Assembly (NCBI RefSeq): GCF_027595985.1
Contig: NC_073305.1
Coordinates: 80,359,974 to 80,423,973 of the forward strand
Direction: 5' to 3'
Origin: Sorex araneus
Lineage: Eukaryota; Chordata; Mammalia; Eulipotyphla; Soricidae
Length of the DNA stretch: 64,000 nucleotides
Positions 54,151 through 64,000 of the stretch are shown in pieces. The first letter of the stretch is position 1. Every line of letters begins with the position of its first letter. Position numbers and translations under genes: made by a program. The notes under the pieces are model-generated. The model saw only the letters and a list, made by a program, of their open reading frames with translations, was not told the DNA's origin and ran no database searches.

Positions 54151-54889
54151 TGACCTCCCCCCGAACCTCCCGCCAGCAAAAGAAACCACCATAGGTAGAT
54201 GGTAGACGGAGATTAAGGGAACTGGTTCTTACAGCCTGAATGAGATTAGATAATGATGCTCCATGGACAAATCCTATTTTTTTCCCTGCCATTTAGACCA
54301 AGATTATTTCTTTTTTAACATTTTTAGAGAGTTAAGAATAAGTCTTTAAAAAATACTTTGTGACATATGAAATGACGTGAAATTCAAATTCAGTATCTGT
54401 AAAGGGAATTTAATTGGAAAACAGCAACATTCTCTAGTTTATGAATTGTCTGCGGCTGCTTTTGTTTTGTGGGTGTGTCAGGGTCACAGCATGCGGTGCT
54501 GGGGTTGATGGGACTCTGATGTAAAGCATGTCCTCTGAGCTCTCGCCCAGCTCTGGGACTGCTTTTTAGTTCCAATGGCACAGCGAGAAATTGCAGGAGC
54601 CTATTCAACCTTCAATAGCAAGATACTTGCTAGCTGACCTTGTAGAGAATAAAGTTTTTGTCACCCGCTGATCTAAGATGTAGGTACGGTATGCTTTTAG
54701 GCAGGAGAGCCAGGACTGAGTGGACACGGGCTATGAAAGTAGACAGCCATGCCAGGGACATCTGGATGTTGTGTTGACCTCAATTTGCTTTCTCTCCAAC
54801 AGGGGCTCATTGCCTCCAGGAGGACACAGGATGTTAGGGCTCAGAAAACCACCTACTGGGAGAACAGGCCTTGCCATACAATCCAGTGA

Positions 54890-55400
54890 GTCCACATCTT
54901 GGTATCTACTCCCCAAACACTAAAAACATTAATTAAAAACTATGGATGTACACTTATGTTCATGACAGCACTTGAGAACAATGGCCAGGATATGGAAACA
55001 GTCCAAATGTCTAACGAGAGATGAATGAACTTGTGGTATATAAGCACAATGAAATATAATGCAATTGTAAGGAAAATTGAAATCATGCAGTTTGCAGGAA
55101 CATGGATGGAACTGGTAGGAATCATGTTAAGAGAAATAAGTCAGAGGGAGAAAAACAAATAGCAATGCTCTCACTCAGCTGTGGAAAAACCAAGAGAACA
55201 GACATTATCAAACAATGAAAAACCCATGATCTTAGGTGACAAAACTTATGAATAGTGAGGACATAAAAATTGGACCAAAGGTGACTTAAGGGCAGTATGG
55301 GAGGGTTGGGGGTGGATCATGGGCACTTTGGTAGGGGTGAGGTACAGTAACTGTGTATATCAATACTATAAACTCTAACACTATTGTAACCATATGACCT
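54890..55400 (+). mobile_element. L1 ORF2 3' end and 3' UTR, older copy
   Basis: TGTTCATGACAGCACTTGAG, AACAATGGCCAGGATATGGA, AACAGTCCAAATGTCTAACG, ATGAAATATAATGCAATTGT, GAACATGGATGGAACTGGTA and GAGAAATAAGTCAGAGGGAG follow the classical mammalian L1 series. The following 3' UTR differs from the L1 3' ends at 1-458 and 61231-62087, so this is another subfamily. It ends near an (AT)n run at 55405-55430. Confidence 0.8.
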
Positions 55401-55432
55401 AATCTATAATATATATATGCATATATATATAT

Positions 55433-55572
55433 TCACAGGAGTTACTCCTGTGATTATTTCAGGAATTACTCCTGGTGGTTCTCAGAGGACCATATGAGAT
55501 GCTGGGATTTGAATCCGGGTCGGCTGCATGCAAGGCAGACACCCTACCCGCTGTGCTATTGCTCCAGCCGCA
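55433..55572 (-). mobile_element. SINE-A, antisense
   Basis: AGGAATTACTCCTGGTGGTT, CTCAGAGGACCATATGAGAT, GGATTTGAATCCGGGTCGGC and CTGTGCTATTGCTCCAGCC. The 3' third is truncated at the AT run. Confidence 0.92.
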
Positions 55573-55681
55573 TAAACATATTTTTTTAAAGAAAATGACT
55601 TACTATATTTCATCAAGATTAAAATGCCCCCTCTTCTCCCCATTTCACATCTTTGAAACCACAGTGTCTTATAAAGTACAA

Positions 55682-55910
55682 TAGCACTGTAGCACATTGT
55701 TCATCGATCTGCTCAAGGGGCACCAGTAACGTCTCCATTGTGAGACTTGTTGTTACTGTTTTTGGCATATCGAATATGCCACAGGGAGCTTGCCAGGCTC
55801 TGCTGAGCAGGTGAGATACTCTCGGCAGTTTGTCAGGCTCTCTGAGAGGAATGGAGGAATCGAACCTGGGTAGGCCACGTGCAAGGCAAACGCCCTACCC
55901 GCTGTGCACA
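55682..55910 (-). mobile_element. SINE-B, antisense
   Basis: AGCACATTGTTCATCGATCT, GGCACCAGTAACGTCTCCAT, TTTTGGCATATCGAATATGC, TCAGGCTCTCTGAGAGGAAT and CGCCCTACCCGCTGTGC. Confidence 0.93.
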
Positions 55911-56267
55911 GCTGGGCAAGGCAGAGTGGACTGTGGATTTCTGTGGGGTCAGTGTCCATGCACAGGACCTGGGGCTACCACTCTCCGCACAGGACAGAAG
56001 GAGCCTTAGTCCCTGGCAGTGGAAACTAAGAGCCATTGGACCAGCTGGCCATAAGTGGGAGGTACTGGATGGTGGGAAGGAGCAGGGGAGGGAGCAAGGG
56101 AGTGGACAAGCTCTGGTTTCAAGGAAGGAAGGAAGGGAAATGACAGTGCAGGTCTGGTTAAAAAGGCAAGGAGATATTCCCCTTTTGTTGTCTTTTTTCA
56201 TTTCTGTCAAAGGAAAAGATTATTTCTGATGCATTTAACTAAACTTTTGGGATTTTTGTTGTTGCTT

Positions 56268-56430
56268 TATTTTTTGGACCACACCCAGCTGTGTTTAAGG
56301 CTTACTTCTGGTTCTGTACTGAAGGGTCACATCTGGTGGACTTGGGGGAGCACATGAGGTGCCAGGGACTGAAACAGTGTCCACCACATGCAAGGTTAAG
56401 TGTCTTACTCACTGGACTCTCTCTCTGATT
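56268..56430 (-). mobile_element. SINE-A, antisense, diverged
   Basis: TTTTTTGGACCACACCCAGC, TTCTGGTTCTGTACTGAAGG and CACCACATGCAAGGTTAAGT. Confidence 0.78.
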
Positions 56431-56521
56431 CCATTGGCTAACCTTTTGGATGTAAATGAACACCTTGGCTTTTGAGCCACTGTTTTCAGTTGCCTTTGGA
56501 CTGGTAAAGGAAAGGGAGAAG

Positions 56522-56665
56522 GGTGGGGGAGCTAGGACAGGGGTTGAGGCACTTGAGTGGCATTCAACAGACTCCGGTTCAACCCCAGACACTGCATATG
56601 GTCCCTCAAGCATCACCAGGGGTGATCCCTGACCACACACTGGGTGTTGTCCTCCCCCAAAAATA
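56522..56665 (+). mobile_element. SINE-A, diverged
   Basis: GGGGGAGCTAGGACAGGGGT head, CACTGCATATGGTCCCTCAA, GCATCACCAGGGGTGATCCC and CACTGGGTGTTGTCCTCCCC. It forms an inverted pair with the copy 92 bp to the left. Confidence 0.78.
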
Positions 56666-57229
56666 GGCAGTAGAGGAAACTGGCATTGGGACGTGGAGCT
56701 GGGAGAGATGCTTCCTGGAAAAGTAGAAAGGCTGGTGCTTTAAGATGTGCAAAAGCGCGAGGGGATTAAAAATTCACAAGGGCACACTCACTGGTGAGAA
56801 AACCAGGCTGAAACCGAAGAAGCAGAAATGACAAACACTGGAGTCTTGAGTTTATAAGAAATTGATCCACAGTTGTTCAGTGGAAACTACTGCTCTGACT
56901 TTGGGAAGAGGAGAAACTGTAAATAGGGATAGCCTGCAAGTAGCATTTATAACTTAAAAAATCTGGAAGGCTCCAAATGGATCATCTTTTTAATGGCTCT
57001 TTACAAGTATGAAAGAAGGTATTTGTGGCAGAGAGAAAAGGACTCAACATGTGGATGCCAGACCATATAAAGGAGACAGTTCTGCCCTGGGGGGGTGGGG
57101 TGCGAACATGTTCCTCCTCTTTGACTTGGGTCGCCAACTCAGAGAGTGGCAGTCACTGCCCTTCCCAACAAAGGACAACCAAGTGGGCAACAGAAAGTCA
57201 CAGGCCTCCCCACCCCTCCCCCACACACA

Positions 57230-57590
57230 AGCACACACATCACCTCACAGTTCTAGAGCCATTTTCCAAATCCAGTACCAGCGGGGTCACCGTCCCTCCC
57301 AGGCTCTGGGGTACTGTCTCTTCCTTATTTCAGCTTCAGGAATCCAGAGTGGTCCTTGCACATGCCTGCAGCAGGTCCACCCCTGCTCTGTTCTCTCATG
57401 GCCCTCTCCCCTCTGTCTCTCTGTGTCTCTCGCTTGTGATAGGGGCGTCAGTCACTGGATGCAAGGAATACACGGAATCCACTAATTCCACCGAATCTCA
57501 TCTTGAGAGCTTTAAACTCATTTTCAAGAACCCTATTCCCAAATGAGGTCATCTTTGGAGGTCCCATGTGGACACAGGACACCGCAGGGT
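57230..57590 (+). mobile_element. Ancient mammalian interspersed repeat (related to 10165-10560)
   Basis: CACAGTTCTAGAGCCATTTT, CATGGCCCTCTCCCCTCTGT, CTCTCTGTGTCTCTCGCTTG, ATCTCATCTTGAGAGCTTTA and CCCTATTCCCAAATGAGGTC match, in order, a common old mammalian repeat whose family name I will not guess. Confidence 0.5.
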
Positions 57591-58224
57591 TCAAAGAACA
57601 ATGCACCAAGAACACTACGTGTTTTAAAACTATTTCCCACATGCTTCTTGTTCCCTGTACTAAAAGGCCACTCCCCTTATGATACCTTCTCATGCAGCTA
57701 CAAAGGCTGCCATTGGTCTCCCAGTTGGACACTTAGGCTGCTTCTCTTGATCTGTCTCTAGCATCCTCTTATCTTTCCCTAGTCTGTGACCCTATATTGC
57801 CAACCAACTGACACCTCCTTTCCACTCGTGATCCAGTTGAAATCCCTTCAAAAAGTTCCTTCAAGGCACCCAGAGGCAAATACTTCTTGCTCAGAACAGC
57901 AAGAAGTAGGTAGGTGTGTCTCTGCCCATGCACCTGGTCTTTCATCACATTTTCAGACCCTTATTGTTTAAGCCATAATTTATCACTTATCTTATTGTTT
58001 GCCCTTTTCATCAATTTAACTCTTTTCTTCCATCTAGGAGACAGGTAAAGTTATTTTTCTACAATCTAGTTCTATGCCTGGCACATTGCAGTTCATTGGT
58101 TACTGAGTCAATTCCTACCAGTACTGTTCCTTTTCTTCCATGATATCCATAACTGCCTTTTCCTTCTGAACTCGCAGAGCAGTGAGGACTTACTGTCCTG
58201 TTTTGTGTATTGTGTGTTCATCTG

Positions 58225-58385
58225 ATTGTCGCTCATTCACTCATCCACTCACCAAGATCTATGGAGTACCTTTTATGAGATATTCATTCATTCATTTATT
58301 CATGTAGATTCATGGGAAAATGCTCATTCAATGGTCATTCATTCACAAGGATTTATGAACCACTGCTCATTCATTCACTCTTATA
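58225..58385. repeat. Degenerate (ATTC)n-rich minisatellite-like stretch
   Basis: CATTCACTCATCCACTCACC, ATTCATTCATTCATTTATTC, TCATTCAATGGTCATTCATT and GCTCATTCATTCACTC recur with short spacers (AAGGATTTATGAACCAC). Confidence 0.6.
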
Positions 58386-59195
58386 TTCACAAAGCTGCAT
58401 GAAGCACTTACTCTGCTGAACTCTTGGCTGAGCTCCAGGCTCTATCCCATGACACTTCCTCCTCCTCAGTCTCAGAGGACAAGCAAGTATTCTCTTAGTC
58501 CCCCCTCTTCCTCGCATGGCTAAACACAGCTCTTCAAGTATTTTACATGTTCAGTTTGACAGTTCCATGCAAATACCCCTAGTTAAATCTTAAAGGACTA
58601 TGGCACATGAAGGACGACATGCTCTGTGCTTAACTGAGGTGCTCAGAGGCTTCTGATATGGCAACTTAAAGAACGAACTCCTCAGCTCTGTGTCCAACAC
58701 CAGAAGTTAAGGGTCGGAGAGAAGTGATAAACTTTGAGAAGTTGCTTCTCCAGTATCCTTGTGTCTGTGGTAGGGAAGCAGGAAGCAGGGAGTGGGGTGG
58801 AGGGCTGGGACTTGCTCCATCACTCACCACCATTCTGACAAACCCCAAGCCCCCACTGCACTCGAAGACATTCAGGGACCAAAAGGAAGTTGGAATGTGT
58901 AGTGATTCTAGAACAAACCAACAGGAGTATACCCAAAGCAGCACACTGTGCGTGGTGTATTCAAGTCATATTCATAACACAGGCTGCAGCTCTTCCTTTC
59001 AGCGAAGAGATCCATAGGCTTTGTCCCCTGCATCAGTCAAAGAGGAGCTATCACCCTCTCCCCACTGTGGCAGGGTGAAGGGCACATGGGTATGGGAATG
59101 ACAAGTAGCATTGGTTCCAGGTGCTTCTCCGAGCTGGGTATCTGGCATGTCCTAAGCAGGAACCAGAGGGCTCTGGGCAGAAGGGAGTCACTCAC

Positions 59196-59302
59196 CAGCG
59201 TTGTTTTGCTGCTTGGTGTTTTTGATGTAGGCAGAGAATTTGGAGAAAATGTCGATGCCGGCTGTGTTGGATTCCCGGTGCTTCGCTGCTAGTCTAGGGT
59301 AC
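59196..59302 (-). CDS. CLIC5: CLIC5 exon 4 (internal coding exon)
   Basis: The 107-bp exon lies between acceptor TTTCTCTATCAG and donor GTGAGTGACT. Its first base (G) completes the last codon of exon 3. It then encodes [35 protein letters not shown] plus the first base of the next Ala codon. This is the link from the thioredoxin-like N-domain to the helical C-domain of CLIC proteins. The wording [23 protein letters not shown] is CLIC5-like and is shared in outline by CLIC4 and CLIC6. 107 bp is the usual size of this exon in CLIC genes, as I remember. Exons 1-3, including the N-terminal redox motif, are outside the window. Confidence 0.96.
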
Positions 59303-59661
59303 CTGATAGAGAAATGAAATCAGCAATCTTCGGTCAAAAAACCTGGAGTTTCCATTGTTTGAAGCCTGCCTCATGGGTGGGGAGAAGGCAGCTAGAAAAG
59401 AGAAGGGATCACTAAGAAAATGATGGTTCGAAGGATCAGTCGGGATGGGAGATGTGTGCTGAAAGTAGATAAAGGACCAAAAGTGATGGCCTCTCAGTAT
59501 CTGTGTTGCAAACCATAATGCCCCAAAGTAGAGAGAGAGTATGTGGAAAATATACAGAGTATGCAGGCCCAGGCAGGGTCCCAGAATACGTCTCAGAGAG
59601 CTCAGCAATCTTCTTCCTGCATCCACATGCAGTGATGACCCAGAAAGTAAAAGCTCTAATC

Positions 59662-59818
59662 AGGAGCTGGGGAGATAATACAAGGAATCAGGCTCTTGTC
59701 TTGCATGCAGCTGACCCTGGTTCAATCCCCAGTACTGACTGAATCCTGAACATCATCCCTGAGAATCACAGGGAGTCACTCCTAAGTACAGAGCCATGAT
59801 ATGCCCTGAGCACTGCAA
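59662..59818 (+). mobile_element. SINE-A, diverged
   Basis: GGAGCTGGGGAGATAATACA head, TCTTGCATGCAGCTGACCCT, GGTTCAATCCCCAGTACTGA, GTACAGAGCCATGATATGCC and CTGAGCACTGC. Confidence 0.85.
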
Positions 59819-60014
59819 CCTTTCCCATGACCTTCCAGAAGAATAGAGCCCATGTACATCTTCATCTCTGTGGAATGTTACTGTTGTAATTTTGAAAAAT
59901 GGTTTGGGTCTCCAGTTACCATGAATATTAATGAACAAAACCCAAAAAGGCTTTAATCATAATTTAGAATAAACTTGTTTCTACCTTAGGATTCTTGAGA
60001 GTTCTCCAACTCAC

Positions 60015-60196
60015 ACTACTTTTTTTCTTTTTTGATTCTTGAGTAACACCTAACAAGTGTAACAGCTCAAGATTTACTCCTAATTCTATGCTCAGGGATC
60101 ACTCTGGTGGGGTTTGATAAATCATATGGGGTTCCGGAGATCAAAGCTGAGTCAGCTGGATGGAAGGCAAACACTGTACTATTTCTCTGTGCCTCC
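60015..60196 (-). mobile_element. SINE-A, antisense, diverged
   Basis: A T-rich start, then GAGTAACACCTAACAAGTGT, TTCTATGCTCAGGGATCACT, CATATGGGGTTCCGGAGATC and GGAAGGCAAACACTGTACTA. Confidence 0.78.
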
Positions 60197-60614
60197 GAAT
60201 CACATTAAAATAACATCTATGTCAACCTCTGTCCGTCCTCTGATATAGCTAGACCTAGATCTAGAGCTGCTTAGACCTTATTTGGGAATGCAAGAAGATA
60301 CTCACACTGATGCTCACACTCAAAACCATTTCTGAAAAGGAGGGGTCATTTTCTGAAACATCCTTCACACAATTGTTGTGCAGAAGTGTGCCATCACGGC
60401 CAACCTTGAAAATTTTTAATTTAATTTAATTTTATTAGTTAAATAAATTTCATTTCAATAAATAACTTTAATTTCAGGCATGGAGATAGAGTAGCAATAA
60501 TCCTGTCCCCTCTCCCTTGCATAATCTCATTTTGAAGCCAGAATATAAAATGCAGAAGGGGGTTAGACTATTTCTATTGGTCTTGATCTAAATGAAGTAA
60601 TATTACTTGACACA

Positions 60615-60615
60615 G

Positions 60616-60668
<53 letters not shown>
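60615..60668. repeat. (GATA)n/(GA)n microsatellite
   Basis: Ten or so GATA units followed by GAGAGAGAGA. Confidence 0.96.
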
Positions 60669-61094
60669 CATCATTGAGATCTCTATGATCTCTAGGGCAG
60701 AAGTTATAAACTTCCGGAAGATAGGCTGCTTAATGTTTAATTAAAAAAAAGGCATTGAGTTGGTTCATTTTCATGTTTTAAATCGTTTGAACTGCATAGC
60801 TTTTCATGTATGTATGGTCCTCCCAGGCTTCTGCTCCTCTGTGGGCCCATCTGCTTGCATTATTCTTGTTGGGGGAGCATATTAGGAGCTGTTTAAGTTA
60901 GAACAGTGGTGCTGAGAGCGTTCTTAGAAAGCCACTGGTCCAGGATTTCTTTCCATCAGGCAGGTATTGAGAGCAGTATCATTCACAGTTTACAAGAGCA
61001 GAGAGGGTGGATGACCACAGAATGGCTCACAGCCAATAGTGAAGGGTCATGAGAATGGGATTTTCTGTACCCATACTCCATCAGTACTTCTCTG

Positions 61095-61230
61095 CTATCA
61101 GTGCAACTGTTTTGCGTGCTCACGAGATGCCAGATACTAACTATGTTAGTCTTTTTCCACGTAGTCATCATTTGCTCGTCAGATAGGTACTAGAGTGGTT
61201 TATTTTCCATGTGAGAAAAATCACACACAG
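61095..61230 (+). mobile_element. MIR, left part, split by an L1
   Basis: GTGCTCACGAGATGCCAGAT, GTCAGATAGGTACTAGAGTG and TTTTCCATGTGAGAAAAATC correspond to the MIR core. The rest resumes at 62105 after the L1 insertion. Confidence 0.55.
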
Positions 61231-61292
61231 GTGGGATGGTCAGGAAAGGTGGAGCCAGGGTCCGAGGAAGACGGCACGGCGGGGGGGGGGGG

Positions 61293-61596
61293 ACAGCAAT
61301 ACCACTCCTGGGAATATATCCCGGAGAGGCAAAACGGTATAGTAGAGATGGCATATGTATTTCTAGCACTGTTTACAATAGCCAGAATCTGGAAAAAACC
61401 AGAGTGCCCCAAAACAGATGACTGGTTAAAGAAACTCTGGTACATCTACACAATGGAATACTGTGTAGCTGTCAGAAAACATGAAGTCATGAAATTTGCA
61501 TATAAATGGATCAACATGGAAAGTATCATGTTGAGTGAAATGAGTCAGAAAGAAAGAGACAGACATAGAAAGATTGCACTCATATGTGGAATATAA
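61293..61596 (+). pseudogene. L1 ORF2 C-terminal fragment, frameshifted
   Basis: ORF2p is the L1 endonuclease/reverse transcriptase. Only the last 100 residues are here. The reading AIPLLGIYPGE (frame of 61296) shifts frame at about 61330-61345 into FLALFTIARIWKKPECPKTD, DWLKKLWYIYTMEYCVAVRK, INMESIMLSEMSQKERDRHR and KIALICGI. The WYIYTMEYY-like block is an L1 hallmark. Confidence 0.92.
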
Positions 61597-61881
61597 TGTA
61601 ACTGAGAAGTACAAGTTGGCAACGATGCAACTTCTGGCAGATATCTCTCTGGACTTAGTTACTAAAATACTAAATTACAGAAACCCAAAACCGAGAGGCC
61701 GCTAAGTGTTGTCACTCGACCTCATACCTCTTCATCCTCAGCAATGGAAAACAAATTATCTAATGCTTCTTTTTCAGCAGGTCTGACTTTAGGGGAGAGA
61801 CTCTCCAAACAATAATAGTGCGTTTTGTTGAAATATTGTATGCAATCAAAGTGAAAGTAAAGTGAAATTTATTAGTTACAC

Positions 61882-61952
61882 AGGCGGGGGGGGGGCTAAG
61901 GGTGGGGGGGCTAGGGGCGTGGGGGGGTTAGGGGTGTGGGGGGGCGGGGTGG
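61882..61952 (+). repeat. G-rich 17-bp tandem array in L1 3' UTR
   Basis: About three and a half units of GGGGGGGCTAGGGGYGT. Many G runs of four to ten make G-quadruplex formation very likely in RNA and in the plus strand. Sister L1 3' UTRs have only a short G-rich tract at the same place. Confidence 0.9.
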
Positions 61953-62104
61953 AGCTATACTGGGATTCTTGGTGTTGGAATATGAGCACTGGTGAAGGGA
62001 TGGGTATTCGAGCATTGTATAACTGAGATTTAAACCTGAAAACTTTGTAACTTTCCACATGGTGACTCAATAAAAAATTAAAAGAAAAGAAAAATCACAC
62101 ACAG

Positions 62105-62190
62105 AGAAGTGAGGCTATTGTTTAAGGAGATGTAGCTGGATGGTCAAATCAAGATGACAACCTACCAGTTTCAATCTGTAAGCTCTTAAA
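62105..62190 (+). mobile_element. MIR, right part
   Basis: AGAAGTGAGGCTATTGTTTA, AGGAGATGTAGCTGGATGG and AAATCAAGATGACAACC continue the MIR interrupted by the L1 (consensus ..ACAGAGAGGTTAAGTAACTTGCCCAAGG..). Confidence 0.5.
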
Positions 62191-64000
62191 ATGCGGGCTT
62201 ATGATATCACATTGAATCCGCATTTGCCCTCAAAGTTCTGGAACCCAGACAGGAACAGATGGAGCATCAGATATGTTTCCCCCATCCACCAGGAGGGGGC
62301 GTGTGCAGATTTTGCACACACACAATGCGCCCTGAGCACACTGAGAATGGTCAAATTCAACTGCTTTCACTGGGAACACAAAGCAAGATGCAAGGCAATC
62401 TGCCTAGCATGAGAATTTAGAACCATTTCTTCCTGTTTTGTCATTCCATATAACCTGGAATGTTCATAGAGTTTAATGCCCTGAATTATCATTAATAACT
62501 ATCAAGTGCTCTTAGAATTTACATCATGTTAAGAGACTGACCTAGTAAATGAATTTCTATGTGGGTTTATGGGTTCTCTTTTGCTTTATGTCATCATTCG
62601 ATCAGCTCTATGATCTTTTTGGCACAATCTGGGTGATACCAAGAGTGGGTGTTTCCAAATCATGAATAGATGGACAGAGGACAAAATGCAGCGTGGTCAG
62701 AGATCACGGTAGCTCTGTCCCACATTCTACATACTGAGATTTACCTAGGTTTAATAAATAGATAACGTCCCTTTCCATTTCTTTGGAAATGTTAATGTCT
62801 TCAAATGTTTATCTCATAAATTCCAGTAGATGGAAGCAAAGGGGTAAGACATTTAATGAATTTGTTTCAGCCTTATATTTATACCACATCTTAATATACA
62901 AAAGAGTGATCTACAGAGTGTGTTATGTTTCTTCCAAAAGACTAAAAATTGTTTTTCATTTAAAGAAACATCTTTTTAAGAAAATGTAGGAGTACTCCTA
63001 TTTATTCAGCCACTGATTAAGCCGATTGAATTGGGCATGACCTTCACAAAGAAATATCTCTATAATAAGATTGCAATGTGGCCTGATGACAATCAAAGGG
63101 CATGGTAAATTTCTCTAACCCAGGGTTCATGGGAAAAATACAGCCTAACATTTGTTTATATTCTATCCTCAATCTATAAAGTTTTACACCTTTATATGAC
63201 TGGAAAAAAGAGAGAAATATTTATTTTTGTGATTTGCAAAAATTAAATTAAATTCAAAAATTAGTTTTCATGAAGTTTTATTAGAACACAGAAGCATTCA
63301 TTCATTTGCATATTATCTATGGCTGCTTTTACTCTATGATAGCAGGCTTGGGAATGAGACGAATGGGTTCCCAAAGTCAAGAATTACTTGCTGGTCCTTT
63401 ATATAAATGTTTGCCAAACCCTGCTCTAACTGATGAAAATTTCTCTGCACTGTTTTTAAGATATCTCATTTCAAATGAACTTATCTTAGACATCTATTTA
63501 AGCTTCATTCTGGGAAGCAAGACAGTTGGCTTCTCCACCAAAAAAAAAAAAAAAGAAAAAAATTTTTGTAAATAGTAGCAGAAAAAAATATTAGGATTAT
63601 AGTTGAAATTCCTCTGACCCCTAAAAGTCCCAGCTGACTATCCACAGATTAGCCATAAACCATCAAGCAATCAAACTGAAGGACCCCTCATATTTAACCT
63701 GACCTCTATTAGCACCCACCAGGGGTCAGCTTCTGGGGCCAGCGATGAGCCAGAAGGAAAAGGAGACACAGTCTTCCCACCTTGATGGGGAAGTCTTTTC
63801 TGAATGTAAGGGAACCTGAAGGCATGAATGGTGCAATTTTTCGAATGAGCTGAAAAACCGAAGGAATTCCACTCTCCCTTCCTTCCCCAATATTCCTTTT
63901 TCCTCACCACATGGCTCAACCTTCCTTGGAAGAGCAGATATACTCTTCTGCCTCTTTTGATCTTTGACTGTATACTTGCTGGTCTTATGCTACTGAGGCA

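Larger units (their letters stand above)
38307..59195 (-). other. CLIC5: CLIC5 intron 4 (complete)
   Basis: This 20.9-kb intron has donor GTGAGTGACT (at 59195 downward) and acceptor TTCCCTCCTAG (ending 38307). It carries about twenty SINE copies, an L1 fragment, a candidate solo LTR and simple repeats, listed separately. Larger stretches with nothing I can name are 40203-41604, 42080-43870, 44431-45189, 46584-47925, 49427-51145, 51354-52741 and 57591-59195. No alternative coding exon with a recognisable domain was seen. Confidence 0.93.
61231..62087 (+). mobile_element. L1 LINE, 3' 0.85 kb, 5'-truncated, with 17-bp TSD
   Basis: The insertion is framed by AGAAAAATCACACACAG (61214-61230 and 62088-62104). 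After a 62-bp non-L1-looking start ending in twelve G (61281-61292) comes the ORF2 C-terminus, then a 3' UTR. The 3' UTR holds a strongly G-rich array (61882-61952), GGTGTTGGAATATGAGCACT, CATTGTATAACTGAG, AATAAA at 62069-62074 and an A-tail. This copy joins the widespread local 3' UTR to an undoubted L1 coding region. Confidence 0.93.
59303..64000 (-). other. CLIC5: CLIC5 intron 3 (partial; continues past the window)
   Basis: The intron ends at acceptor TTTCTCTATCAG next to 59302. The remaining 4.7 kb to the window edge contain two SINE-A copies, a GATA microsatellite and an L1 inserted in a MIR. From 62190 to 64000 I see no known repeat and no exon 3-like coding segment. Confidence 0.9.

Noticed and set aside
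57009..57546. Two overlapping open frames of 158 and 173 codons on the plus strand
   Set aside because: They overlap each other out of frame, lie in CLIC5 intron 4 and coincide with an ancient interspersed repeat. No domain is visible.
30870..59302. Assignment to CLIC4, CLIC6 or CLIC1 instead of CLIC5
   Set aside because: The C-terminus [19 protein letters not shown] and the [11 protein letters not shown] segment fit CLIC5 best. The other paralogues have different loops and termini as far as I recall them.
59303..64000. CLIC5 exon 3 inside the window
   Set aside because: No minus-strand segment resembling the EEFLEETL-type exon with splice sites was found in the remaining 4.7 kb.

Overview
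The window is mammalian nuclear DNA. It has three spliced coding exons separated by long introns, no dense ORF packing, and a very high load of retroposons. The dominant repeat is a tRNA-headed SINE whose body reads CATCCCATATGGTCCCC and whose tail reads GACCCAAAAAGCAAAAA. From memory this is the SOR-type SINE of shrews (Soricidae, Eulipotyphla), so a Sorex-like shrew is the best guess. That species call rests on recall of the repeat, not on a search.

The only gene I can support is CLIC5 (chloride intracellular channel 5), on the minus strand. Three exons are present: exon 4 (59196-59302), exon 5 (38122-38306) and the last coding exon (30870-31037, stop at 30870-30872). All splice sites are canonical, the phases agree, and the join gives 152 C-terminal residues (exon numbers assume the usual six-exon CLIC layout). 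Introns 4 (about 20.9 kb) and 5 (about 7.1 kb) are complete. Intron 3 runs off the right edge. Downstream of the stop, about 4.1 kb (26739-30869) lacks any recognisable SINE or LINE and is probably the long CLIC5 3' UTR.

Positions 1-26738 are probably intergenic sequence downstream of CLIC5. They hold nested retroposons: L1 3' ends, an L1 5'UTR/ORF1 fragment, an ancient antisense L1, the 5' half of an RTE-clade LINE with its endonuclease reading frame, an RTE 3' end, a short hAT-like element and many SINEs. Several insertions have perfect target-site duplications (TSDs), so their ends can be fixed to the base.

The most interesting structures are retroelement composites. (1) A 1.48-kb L1-derived element at 11108-12584 has a 14-bp TSD. 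It carries 278-bp 5' monomers joined to L1-type 3' UTR sequence and has no ORF1 or ORF2. (2) The second SINE family, called SINE-B here, appears to be a tRNA head, a piece of the RTE 5' region and the RTE 3' end fused together. SINE-A shares the head but ends in poly(A). The two therefore look like SINEs that use two different LINE machineries. (3) An L1 5'UTR-ORF1 fragment abuts an RTE 3' end in the same orientation at about 14580, which may be a template-switch chimera. (4) A candidate solo LTR at 52742-53318 has a 14-bp palindromic E-box just upstream of its TATA box. No CRISPR array, operon or free-standing RNA gene is present.
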